Source of the DNA: an uncultured Clostridium sp.
GTDB lineage: Bacteria; Bacillota; Clostridia; TANB77; CAG-508
Direction: 5' to 3'
NCBI GenBank assembly: GCA_946498265.1
Contig: CAMMNR010000071.1
Location: 1 to 8,696 of the forward strand
Length of the DNA stretch: 8,696 nucleotides
Shown: piece after piece, positions 1-6,954 of the stretch
Numbering within the stretch: the first letter of the stretch is position 1
Layout of the letters: each line of letters starts with the position of its first letter
Position numbers and translations under genes: made by a program
The notes under the pieces: model-generated
What the model was told of the DNA's origin: nothing
Seen by the model: only the letters and a program-made list of their open reading frames with translations
The model's database searches: none

Positions 1-89
1 AATTCCCTTTTTGGACGCGTCCCCAAAATGGTAAATTTCCAAAGGTCCGTCCCCAATGTCCCGAATTTTAGGGATTGAAGGAACGTCCC
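1..89. repeat. GGGGACGG-type repeat element, edge-truncated
   Basis: This stretch lies just downstream of the spoIVA stop codon and is built from short GGGAC/GTCCC units: the perfect palindrome GGACGCGTCC at 13-22 followed by CC, CCGTCCCC at 47-54, ATGTCCC at 57-63 and ACGTCCCT at 83-90. Its GC-rich words stand out against the AT-rich surroundings. The octamer CCGTCCCC also occurs twice in the right arm of the large inverted repeat at 3053-3220, so I infer that both belong to one family of dispersed palindromic elements. The element may continue left of the window. It could also act as an RNA structure that ends or protects the spoIVA transcript; no clear U-tract terminator is seen. Confidence 0.5.
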
Positions 90-1568
90 TTAAAGTATAA
101 TACAGATCAATCCGCCACTACCTTCATTGACAATACGTTCCAAAGTTTCCTGAAGTTTAATCTGAGCATCTTCTGGCATTTTAGAAAGTTTAGTTTGAAG
201 ACCTTCATTAACAAGTTCATGTAAACTTTTGCCAAAAATATTAGAATCCCAAATTTTAGTAGGGTCACTCTCAAATTCAGAAAGTAAGTAATTAACTAAT
301 TCTTCTGATTGTTTTTCAGAGCCAACAATAGGAGAAACTTCTGTAGTTACATTAGTCTTTATAAGATGAATGCTTGGTGCTGTGGCTTTTAATTTCACAC
401 CAAATCTAGAGCCTTGTTTAAACATCTCAGGTTCTTCTAAATTTAATTCATCGATAGAAGGAGTAACAATTCCATAACCTTTTCTATCAACTTCGTCTAA
501 AGCATAAGAAATTTTATCATATTTCTTTTTAGTAACAGAAAGTTTACTAATAATGCTAAACAAATCACCTTCATTATTAACACAAACGCCAGTAATTTCA
601 GAAAGAACTTTATAGAATAATTCATCTTTTAAAGTTATTTCAATACTTACATTTCCTGAATCTAATCTGATATTTTCTATAGAAGTTTTTGAAATTATTT
701 CAGTAGATTGTATATTTTCAACACATCCTGATACATCTTTTAAAACATTAACACTATCAAAAGCATCTTTTATTTCTTGGAAAAGTTGAGATTTCAAAGG
801 ATGTTCAAAACTTAAACTATCAACCCACCTAGGAAATTTAATTCTAATTTGGTCAACAGGGAATTCATATAAAACCTTAGAAAACATATTATTAATATCT
901 TCAATAGAAAGATATTCACAGTTGATTGGTAATACTGATGCATTATATTTATCACTTAACGTATTGGCAAGTTCTTTAGTATAATCTGAATTAGGATCAT
1001 TAGAATTTAAGATAATTATAAATGGTTTATTTAATGCTCTTAATTCATTTACTACTCTTTCCTCGGCCTTAATATAGTCTTCTCTAGGAATATCAGTAAT
1101 GCTACCATCTGTAGTAACTATAACACCTATTGTTGAATGTTCTTCAATAACTTTTTTAGTACCAATTTCAGCAGCGGTTTCAAAAGGTATTTCCTCTTCA
1201 GACCAAGGAGTTTTAACCATTCTTGGCATATCATCTTCTAAATATCCAATAGCATTATCTACCAGATAACCTACACAATCAACTAATCTAGTTTTAAATT
1301 TTAAGTTATTATCTAAAGTAATTTCTATAGCCTCATTTGGAACAAATTTAGGCTCTGTTGTCATTATAGTTTTTCCACCAGCACTTTGTGGAAGTTCATC
1401 TTTTGCACGTTCTTTTTTGTATTCATTATCAATATTAGGAAGAACTAATAAATCCATAAATTTCTTTATAAAAGTAGATTTTCCAGTCCTTACAGGTCCA
1501 ACAACTCCTACATAAATATCACCATCAGTCCTTTTTGCAATGTCTTGATACAACCTTGTATTTTCCAT
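90..1568 (-). CDS. spoIVA: Stage IV sporulation protein A (spore coat morphogenetic ATPase)
   Basis: SpoIVA is a TRAFAC-class ATPase that polymerises on the outer face of the forespore membrane in the mother cell and forms the base layer on which the coat assembles. The 492-residue length equals that of the Bacillus subtilis protein. Visible motifs are the Walker A loop GPVRTGKST at residues 24-32 (Lys30), the paired threonines TT at 70-71 that match the known sensor threonines, and the Walker B segment LVDCVGYLV with Asp97. The extreme C-terminus, GGLICIIL, is the conserved hydrophobic tail needed for forespore targeting in this family. The ATG is supported by AAGGAGG (complement 1576-1582), 7 bases upstream. 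The gene is divergent from the pyrophosphorylase gene and probably monocistronic. Its stop codon abuts the GGGGACGG-type repeat. The identification is very secure. Confidence 0.97.
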   Translation of the reverse strand: MENTRLYQDIAKRTDGDIYVGVVGPVRTGKSTFIKKFMDLLVLPNIDNEYKKERAKDELPQSAGGKTIMTTEPKFVPNEAIEITLDNNLKFKTRLVDCVGYLVDNAIGYLEDDMPRMVKTPWSEEEIPFETAAEIGTKKVIEEHSTIGVIVTTDGSITDIPREDYIKAEERVVNELRALNKPFIIILNSNDPNSDYTKELANTLSDKYNASVLPINCEYLSIEDINNMFSKVLYEFPVDQIRIKFPRWVDSLSFEHPLKSQLFQEIKDAFDSVNVLKDVSGCVENIQSTEIISKTSIENIRLDSGNVSIEITLKDELFYKVLSEITGVCVNNEGDLFSIISKLSVTKKKYDKISYALDEVDRKGYGIVTPSIDELNLEEPEMFKQGSRFGVKLKATAPSIHLIKTNVTTEVSPIVGSEKQSEELVNYLLSEFESDPTKIWDSNIFGKSLHELVNEGLQTKLSKMPEDAQIKLQETLERIVNEGSGGLICIIL

Positions 1569-1620
1569 CTATATACCTCCTTAATCTTAAAGAAAATGTT
1601 TGTACAAAATTACTTTAGTT

Positions 1621-1650
1621 AATATATATTGAGTTTTTTCAAGAATATGA
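1621..1650 (-). promoter_or_regulatory. Candidate sigma-E promoter of spoIVA
   Basis: On the minus strand the heptamer TCATATT (1644-1650) fits the sigma-E -35 consensus KMATATT exactly. After a 15-base spacer comes TATATATT (1621-1628), which matches the -10 consensus CATACAAT at five of eight positions. It lies about 50-80 bases upstream of the spoIVA start. In B. subtilis spoIVA is transcribed by sigma-E in the mother cell, so the position and type agree with known regulation. The region is AT-rich, so the weak -10 match could be chance. Confidence 0.5.
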
Positions 1651-1740
1651 CAAGTTTTAAAAAATAAAAAAATTTTATATAATAATTAGAAAAATTTTCC
1701 AGATATAAAAAACTTGATAAATAAATTCATGTGTGTTAAA

Positions 1741-1769
1741 ATGACAATATTAAGTAAAAATCATATAAT
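1741..1769 (+). promoter_or_regulatory. Candidate sigma-A promoter of the pyrophosphorylase gene
   Basis: ATGACA (1741-1746, five of six bases of TTGACA) is followed by a 17-base spacer and a perfect TATAAT (1764-1769). The start of transcription would fall near 1776, giving a short leader that carries AAGGAG at 1786-1791, 9 bases before the ATG at 1801. The good match suggests vegetative expression, unlike the divergent sporulation gene. Confidence 0.65.
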
Positions 1770-1800
1770 ATATAAATAGAACAAAAAGGAGCGAAACTAA

Positions 1801-3045
1801 ATGGATAAGTTACAAGATGCTATAGATATTTTGAGAGTATATAACCAAGAGCATATAATAAAATTATTGGAAAAATTAAATGCAGAAGAAAAAGAAGAAT
1901 TATTAGAACAGATAAACAAAATAGACTTTCAACAAATGAAAGAATTATATGATAATACAAAAAAGACAATTGAACTTAAAGAAAACAAAATAGAACCATT
2001 AAAATATTGTGACAAGAGCAAACTATCAAAAAATGAGAAAGAAGAATTAGATAATTTAGGAGAAAGAGTAATAAGAAATGGCCAATATGCAGTAGTTACT
2101 ATGGCAGGAGGGCAAGGAACACGTTTAGGTCACCCAGGACCAAAAGGAACATTTAAATTAGATGTATATGGAAAAGGAAAATATCTTTTTGAAATATTAT
2201 GTGAAAACTTAAAAGAAGCTAATAAAAAATATAATACAATAATTCCTTGGTACATAATGACAAGCAAAGAAAACAACAAAGAAACGATAGAATTTTTAGA
2301 AAAAAATAATTATTTTGGATATGATAAAAATAATGTAATAATCTTTACTCAAGGAGAATTACCATTAGTAGATGAAGAAGGAAAACTATTAATAGGTAAA
2401 AACATGAAAATAAAAGAAGCATCAGACGGAAATGGTGGGACATATTTTTCATTAAGAGCAAGTGGATGTCTTTCAGATATGAAAGAAAGAGGAATTAAAT
2501 GGATATTCATAGGTGGAGTAGATAATGCATTATTAAAAATGGCAGATGTAACACTATTGGGATTAGCAATAAAACAAGGAGTACAAATAGCTTCAAAATC
2601 AATAGTAAAAGCAAATCCACAAGAAAAAGTTGGAGTATTTGGAAAGATGAATGGGCATCCAAAGGTTATAGAATATACAGAACTACCAGAAAAAATGGCA
2701 GAAGAGACAGATACAAATGGAGAATTAAAATATGGAGAAGCACATATAATGTGTAATCTATACAGTATTGATGCTATAGAAAAAATAAGTAAAGAAACAT
2801 TAATGTATCATCCAGCACATAAAAAGAATTCATATATAGATGAAGAAGGAAAAGAAATAATACCAAAAGAGCCTAATTCATATAAATTCGAATCATTTAT
2901 ATTTGATGCATTTGAATTCTTTGACGATATTGCAATACTAAGAGGAAAAAGAGAGGATGACTTTGCACCAGTAAAAAACAAAGAAGGTGTAGATAGCCCA
3001 AGAACAGCAAAAGAACTATATGAAAAATATTGGAATAGACAATAA
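1801..3045 (+). CDS. UDPGP-family UDP-sugar / UDP-N-acetylhexosamine pyrophosphorylase
   Basis: This enzyme is predicted to make a UDP-sugar from UTP and a sugar-1-phosphate in the cytoplasm, most likely UDP-GlcNAc or UDP-GalNAc from the hexosamine-1-phosphate. The nucleotide-binding signature runs from residue 101 (MAGGQGTRLGHPGPKGTFKL), with the conserved lysine at 115. A VDN motif at 240-242, followed by a KMAD stretch, matches the active-site region of eukaryotic-type UAP/AGX enzymes, and EKVGVFGK and VIEYTELP are further family blocks. The first 100 residues are a charged helical lead-in, as in UAP proteins. At 414 residues it is somewhat shorter than eukaryotic homologues but complete. 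It starts a likely two-gene unit with the beta-helix acyltransferase downstream, from which it is separated by a large inverted repeat. Exact sugar specificity (GlcNAc, GalNAc or glucose) cannot be read from the sequence. Confidence 0.88.
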   Translation: MDKLQDAIDILRVYNQEHIIKLLEKLNAEEKEELLEQINKIDFQQMKELYDNTKKTIELKENKIEPLKYCDKSKLSKNEKEELDNLGERVIRNGQYAVVTMAGGQGTRLGHPGPKGTFKLDVYGKGKYLFEILCENLKEANKKYNTIIPWYIMTSKENNKETIEFLEKNNYFGYDKNNVIIFTQGELPLVDEEGKLLIGKNMKIKEASDGNGGTYFSLRASGCLSDMKERGIKWIFIGGVDNALLKMADVTLLGLAIKQGVQIASKSIVKANPQEKVGVFGKMNGHPKVIEYTELPEKMAEETDTNGELKYGEAHIMCNLYSIDAIEKISKETLMYHPAHKKNSYIDEEGKEIIPKEPNSYKFESFIFDAFEFFDDIAILRGKREDDFAPVKNKEGVDSPRTAKELYEKYWNRQ

Positions 3046-3052
3046 GAAAGAA

Positions 3053-3220
3053 AAAAGTAAGGAATTAGGGGCCGGTGGTTAATGTGCCAAAGGGGACGGG
3101 CTATTTTGGCACACCTTATATAATATATTTTAATTTTGTAAAAATCTGAATAAATAAAGTGTGCCAAAATAGCCCGTCCCCTTTGGCACATTAACCACCG
3201 TCCCCTAATTCCTTACTTTT
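3053..3220. repeat. 168-bp near-perfect inverted repeat (REP/MITE-like element)
   Basis: Arms of 62 bases, 3053-3114 and 3159-3220, are reverse complements of each other with a single mismatch (3072 against 3201), around a 44-base AT-rich loop (3115-3158). Each arm is itself palindromic: TGTGCCAAA (3083-3091) pairs with TTTGGCACA (3105-3113) around a loop holding GGGGACGGG. As RNA, the element could fold either as one very long hairpin or as two smaller mirrored hairpins. It contains no coding frame of its own and begins 7 bases after the pyrophosphorylase stop. It ends 7 bases before the GGAGG ribosome binding site of the next gene. Its GC-rich core words contrast with the host DNA and recur at 1-89. 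I infer a non-autonomous mobile or REP-type element; no target-site duplication is evident. Confidence 0.9.
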
Positions 3221-3241
3221 ATAAATCGGAGGTTAATTATA

Positions 3242-3907
3242 ATGGAAGAATGTAAAATAACAAATTTATACAATCTAGAAGAGACAATAGCAAAAGAATT
3301 ACTACAAAAAGCTACATACCCATGGGAAGTATTACCACAAATAAAAGAATTCATACTAGAAATAGGAAATAAACTAGATCCAGAAAAATATGATAAAATA
3401 GATAAAAATATTTGGATAGCAAAAACAGCAAAAGTTGCAAAAACAGCATATATAAATGGACCAGTAATAATTGGAGAAAATGCAGAAATAAGACATTGTG
3501 CTTTTATAAGAGGTAGTGCAATCATAGGAGAGGGAGCAGTAGTAGGAAACTCAACAGAATTAAAAAATGTAATACTATTTAATAAGGTTCAAGTGCCACA
3601 TTATAATTATGTAGGAGACTCAATATTAGGTTATAAAGCACACATGGGAGCTGGATCTATAACTTCAAATGTTAAATCAGACAAAAAATTAGTTATAATA
3701 AAAAATAAAGAAGCAAAGCTAGAAACAGGATTAAAAAAAGTTGGAGCAATGATTGGAGATAATGTAGAGGTAGGTTGTGGAAGTATATTGAATCCTGGAA
3801 GCATAATAGGAAGAAATACAAATATATATCCATTATCTTCTGTAAGAGGAGTTGTGAAAGAAAATAGTATCTATAAAAATCAAAATGAAATTGTTGAGAA
3901 AAAATAA
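3242..3907 (+). CDS. Stand-alone left-handed beta-helix acyltransferase resembling the GlmU C-terminal domain
   Basis: The 221-residue protein has a short helical head (about 1-50) and then hexapeptide repeats of a left-handed parallel beta-helix from about residue 55 to 205, such as GPVIIG, GSAIIG, GAVVG and NVEVG. The block PHYNYVGDSILG at 119-130 aligns with the GlmU acetyltransferase motif around its catalytic histidine (here His120), and GAGSITSN at 136-143 matches GlmU GAGTITCN. This supports transfer of an acetyl group to an amino-sugar phosphate, probably glucosamine-1-phosphate. There is no N-terminal nucleotidyltransferase domain; that function may come from the gene upstream. Relatives are often labelled sugar nucleotidyltransferase or UDP-GlcNAc pyrophosphorylase by homology to fused enzymes, which the lack of that domain here does not support. 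GGAGG at 3228-3232 supports the ATG, 9 bases downstream. Catalytic activity is inferred, and the natural substrate is uncertain. Confidence 0.8.
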   Translation: MEECKITNLYNLEETIAKELLQKATYPWEVLPQIKEFILEIGNKLDPEKYDKIDKNIWIAKTAKVAKTAYINGPVIIGENAEIRHCAFIRGSAIIGEGAVVGNSTELKNVILFNKVQVPHYNYVGDSILGYKAHMGAGSITSNVKSDKKLVIIKNKEAKLETGLKKVGAMIGDNVEVGCGSILNPGSIIGRNTNIYPLSSVRGVVKENSIYKNQNEIVEKK

Positions 3908-3914
3908 ATAAAGT

Positions 3915-3949
3915 AATACACATATAGGATTATTCTATATGTGTATTTT
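3915..3949 (+). terminator. Intrinsic terminator after the acyltransferase gene
   Basis: AATACACATATAG (3915-3927) pairs perfectly with 3935-3947 across a 7-base loop, 8 bases after the stop codon. The T-tract is short (TTTT at 3946-3949, then C), so termination may be only moderate. It marks the end of the pyrophosphorylase/acyltransferase unit. The rest of the 321-base gap before the ABC gene is AT-rich and holds a promoter and a start-less reading frame, listed separately; I see nothing else in it. Confidence 0.75.
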
Positions 3950-4082
3950 CAGTTAAAAATAAAGCTATACAAAAAAGTAAGCAAATCTTTTATAAATCAA
4001 GGAAAAAGAATTGAATGCAAAAAAGTGAAAACGAATAATATATAGAAATATGATAAATCCTAAATAATTTTAAAAATTTATA

Positions 4083-4111
4083 AAGACAATGTAATTAATA
4101 AATGTTATAAT
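4083..4111 (+). promoter_or_regulatory. Candidate sigma-A promoter ahead of the truncated ABC gene
   Basis: AAGACA (4083-4088, four of six bases of TTGACA), a 17-base spacer and a perfect TATAAT (4106-4111) form a plausible vegetative promoter. Transcription would begin near 4118, leaving a leader of about 110 bases before the ABC gene start at 4229. The promoter overlaps the beginning of the start-less open frame described next, so the two features cannot both have their original function in this form. Confidence 0.5.
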
Positions 4112-4232
4112 AGAAATTAAAGGTATAAATGAGTTAGGTAAAAATCTTAATAAAATTATTAAAAACGGAAAACCAAGAGAAAAAGAAATTCATCATAATA
4201 GTGAAAATGAAAGAGAAAGAAGTGGAAGATGA
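4095..4232 (+). pseudogene. Start-less 45-codon reading frame overlapping the ABC gene by ATGA
   Basis: The frame is open from a stop at 4092-4094 to a TGA at 4230-4232 and encodes a lysine-, asparagine- and glutamate-rich tail ending in NSENERERSGR. It has no ATG, GTG or TTG anywhere. Its stop overlaps the ATG of the ABC gene (4229) in an ATGA arrangement, which is typical of translationally coupled genes; a GGAAG just before serves as the ribosome binding site. I infer the 3' end of a gene whose front part was lost by deletion, but it may equally be untranslated leader. I do not recognise the peptide. Confidence 0.3.
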
Positions 4233-5380
4233 TGAAAGAATTATCAAAAGTAATAGCAAAAAAACTTTTTGTATGGTCTCTTATAATTAATACTATATAT
4301 TCTATTGCCTATTATGGAGAATCATTTGCATTATCTTATTTTGGTACAAGCCCTCTTACGTTAGACAAAATTATAAAATTAACAATCTGTATTTTTATAG
4401 TAGATATAATTATGTTGGTAACTGGAAAGATAGCATCTTATATTGATAATGTAAATGAACAAAAAACACAAACAGAAATACAAAAATATTATTTTAATAA
4501 ATTGCAATCAATGACAATGGAACAAATAGCAAATACCCATACAGGGTATATACATAAATTAATAACAAATGTATCTTTTTATTTTTTTGATGTGATATGG
4601 CAATTTCAAATAAGTGTTATACCATTGATGATTGGTGGAATAGCTATATTAATAATGGTATGTAAACAATCAATAATAACAGGGATTATATGTATAATAA
4701 TTTCAATATTAGCAGTATTTTTTAAGTATAAAATGATTAAAAACAAACAGATTTACCAGAAAAAAACAAATGAAGAAGAATCAAGATATAATGCAACTTT
4801 TATTGATTTTATACAAAATATAATAACAGTAAGAAAATTAAATATCGGAAAGTTTTGCGAAAAGAAAATAAATGAAAATTCAGAAGAATATTTAAAAGCT
4901 ACAAAAATTAATGAAAGGAAAAGATCAAATACAAATGGTGTCTTTACAGGACTAATGAATTTATTATATTTAGTGGTACTAATAAGCACAATAATAATGG
5001 TCGCAAATGGAGAAGATGGACTTCCTTATTTACTATTTTATATGTCAGCATTAGGAAAACTATATTCTAACTTGAATAGTTTAGTTAAAATGATAGATAT
5101 AAGCGAAAGATTTAAAACAGCGAAAAGACAGCTAGATGAATATTTTAAAGATAGTAAAGAAGTAAAAGTAGTAGATAATTTCAAAGAAATTAAGTTAAAA
5201 AATATATTATTTTCATATACTAAAGATTCAGTAAAAATAAAAATACCAGAATTTATATTAAATAAAGGTGATAAAATTAGTATTATTGGAGAATCTGGAC
5301 AAGGAAAAACAACAGCAATTAATATCCTGGCAGGATTGTATCCGTTGGAAAGAGGGGAATTATTAATAGATAAAAATTAA
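4229..5380 (+). pseudogene. ABC exporter (permease fused to ATPase), truncated after Walker A
   Basis: The 383 codons encode an exporter-type membrane domain of about 310 residues with five or six hydrophobic helices (clear ones near 12-35, 47-68, 128-146, 149-167 and 238-258). The start of the nucleotide-binding domain follows. Walker A is intact as GESGQGKTT (354-362), but a TAA follows GELLIDKN some 20 residues later. The Q-loop, the LSGGQ signature, Walker B and the switch histidine are all missing, about 200 residues compared with usual half-transporters of 570-600. Past the TAA the same frame stays open for 18 codons (PYNYYKILVL...) to a second TAA at 5435-5437. The opening of that stretch faintly recalls the segment that normally follows in such transporters. 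Without the rest, ATP hydrolysis is not possible, so I call it a pseudogene. The cargo is unknown; peptide export is one possibility. Confidence 0.8.
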
Positions 5381-5438
5381 CCATATAACTATTATAAAAT
5401 TTTAGTATTAATAGGTAAAAGCAAGAAAGGAATTTAAT

Positions 5439-6308
5439 ATGGGGATAAGTGAAAGTACAATAAAAGCTTATGAAAATAGGCGTAAAGAGATATTATATCA
5501 AATAATAAGAGAATCTATTTCTAAACAAGCAAAATTCATAATGCAGGTAGAAGAAACATGTAAAATATTTGATATTAATGTTTCTATGCCAAATATAGGT
5601 ATTACATTAAATAATAAGTTAATTGAAATATCTAAAATTTTTAAAAAAGCTGAAATATCGATGTTTGCTGAGCCAAATGAAAAGTTGAATATGGTAAACT
5701 CTAATTTCGTTGGAGATGCAATTATAAATGACTTGGTTGCTCAATTAGGAGAAGGAATAGAAAAATTATTAGAATATGATTTTAGTATGGAAAAAGTAAT
5801 AAATAAAAAAACAACTCAAATTAAAGCATTAGAAAAGTCAGGACCAATAAAAAGAATATTTTTCAGTATAAGAAGTCTTTTTAATCCTAATCTCATATCA
5901 AATGTAGTATCATATTCAAAGGAAGATATTGAAGAAATAAAATCACATTTATCAGAATACAAAAAGATAGATGAAAATTTATGGGAATATAATTTAGAGG
6001 ATAATATAGTGCAAAGTTTAGCAAACTATACAAATGATAGACAATACGATGATAATACTATTCCAGAGGTGATAGAAGAATGTATTAAACCAACATTAGA
6101 AAAATTAGGCTTAGAAAATGTAATTCCTCAGTTAAAAGAAGAATTAAGCAAATCTAGAGAACAATTAGATTCTTCAAAAGATAAATCTTGGGAATTATCT
6201 ACATCACAAAAAATGGAAATACAAAAATCTTCAAAACAAATAGCTAATGAAATCGACAATAATGAAAAAAGCGAAGTATATAGAGAAGATAAAGAATATT
6301 TAAAATAA
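5439..6308 (+). CDS. Hypothetical protein, 289 residues, soluble and helical
   Basis: I do not recognise this protein. It has no signal peptide or convincing membrane segment. It looks mainly helical, with a basic hydrophobic patch GPIKRIFFSIRSLFNP near residues 135-150 that could touch a membrane or nucleic acid. A moderately conserved-looking core follows (about 155-230: SYSKEDIEEIKSHLSEYKKI, then LWEYNLEDNIVQSLANY and IPEVIEECIKPTLEKLGLENVIPQL). A highly charged Glu/Lys/Ser tail from about 232 to 289 may be disordered or form a coiled coil. AAAGGA at about 5425-5430 precedes the ATG by 8 bases. The gene starts 58 bases after the broken ABC frame and has no obvious promoter of its own, so it may be read from the promoter at 4083. 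It ends at a strong terminator. The intact 290-codon frame with good codon use supports a real gene. Confidence 0.75.
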   Translation: MGISESTIKAYENRRKEILYQIIRESISKQAKFIMQVEETCKIFDINVSMPNIGITLNNKLIEISKIFKKAEISMFAEPNEKLNMVNSNFVGDAIINDLVAQLGEGIEKLLEYDFSMEKVINKKTTQIKALEKSGPIKRIFFSIRSLFNPNLISNVVSYSKEDIEEIKSHLSEYKKIDENLWEYNLEDNIVQSLANYTNDRQYDDNTIPEVIEECIKPTLEKLGLENVIPQLKEELSKSREQLDSSKDKSWELSTSQKMEIQKSSKQIANEIDNNEKSEVYREDKEYLK

Positions 6309-6313
6309 TACAA

Positions 6314-6361
6314 TAACAAAAAAGACCCAATGGGAATTATCTCAATGGGTCTTTTTTGTTA
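6314..6361. terminator. Strong bidirectional intrinsic terminator between convergent genes
   Basis: The arms 6314-6334 and 6341-6361 pair almost continuously, with one A-A mismatch and one G-U pair, around the 6-base loop AATTAT. The core is GACCCA/TGGGTC flanked by six As on the left and six Ts on the right, so a U-tract follows the stem on either strand. It sits between the stop of the 289-residue gene (plus strand) and the stop of the four-helix membrane protein (minus strand), and serves both. Confidence 0.93.
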
Positions 6362-6736
6362 CTACATTTCACTATTTCCAGGCAAGAAATAGTCCACTAC
6401 ACCATAAATTAAAGCTCCTATAATTGCAGCCATCCAAGAAATTGAATATCCAGCTACAAAAAATTGAGTTACATATAAAACAACAGCAGCTAATGCAAAT
6501 CCTACAAAACCTTTACCAAAAGGACTAGCATGTAATCCTGTAATTTTAACTATTAAATAATCTATTACAGATAATACAACAGCAGCTATTAATAAAGTCC
6601 AAATACTGTTAATAGTAAAACCTGGTGTAAAGAATGCAGTTATAGCTAATACTACAGCTGAAGCAATTAATCTACCAACTATTTGCCATACTGTAGAAGT
6701 ACCTGATTTTGAATGAGTACCTTGAGCTTCTGACAT
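6362..6736 (-). CDS. Small four-helix membrane protein, phage-holin-superfamily-IV-like (YvlD type)
   Basis: The 124-residue protein has a polar N-terminus (1-15) and four hydrophobic segments near 18-36, 45-63, 76-95 and 102-119. The two halves are recognisably duplicated: VVLAITAFFTPGFTI (28-42) against VVLYVTQFFVAGYSI (85-99), and VIDYLI (57-62) against VVDYFL (113-118). The pattern fits the PF04020-type family of small integral membrane proteins (YvlD-like), which is named after phage holins but usually sits on chromosomes with unknown function. No phage genes are nearby, so a lysis role is unlikely. AAGGAGG (complement 6746-6752) lies 9 bases before the ATG. It is divergent from the DUF421 gene; no convincing promoter stands out in the very AT-rich gap 6737-6954. 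The family assignment is by pattern and moderately sure. Confidence 0.75.
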   Translation of the reverse strand: MSEAQGTHSKSGTSTVWQIVGRLIASAVVLAITAFFTPGFTINSIWTLLIAAVVLSVIDYLIVKITGLHASPFGKGFVGFALAAVVLYVTQFFVAGYSISWMAAIIGALIYGVVDYFLPGNSEM

Positions 6737-6954
6737 AAACCTTAACCTCCTTAGTTTTAAAATTCATAATGCATTTTTTCAAAAGGTTCTAATTTTATTA
6801 TTAACAAAAAAAAATAGATTATTCAAAAAAATTGGTATATAAAAGTTAAAATTTGTTAAAAATAAAAAATAAAAAGCAAAAATAAGAAAAATTAAAATAC
6901 AAATCATAAAAATATGCAAAATTCAAATTTAATAAACAAAAAAGAGGTTAAAAA

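Noticed and set aside
3119..3124. TATAAT in the loop of the inverted repeat as an outward promoter
   Set aside because: No -35 hexamer is found at a suitable distance, and the loop is AT-rich enough for this to occur by chance.
2808..3191. Antisense open frame of 127 codons crossing the pyrophosphorylase gene end and the inverted repeat
   Set aside because: It lies opposite a well-supported gene, has no ribosome binding site, and begins within the palindromic element; its composition is that of a reverse-frame shadow.
3205..3525. Antisense open frame opposite the start of the beta-helix gene
   Set aside because: It is fully explained by the reverse strand of a clear hexapeptide-repeat gene and has no family features.
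4129..4137. ATG with an AAAGG upstream as the start of a leader peptide
   Set aside because: The frame ends after two codons (Met-Ser-stop).
6362..6736. Prophage holin indicating a phage remnant
   Set aside because: The name of the family is historical; no endolysin, tail or integrase genes are nearby, and the neighbours are ordinary chromosomal genes.
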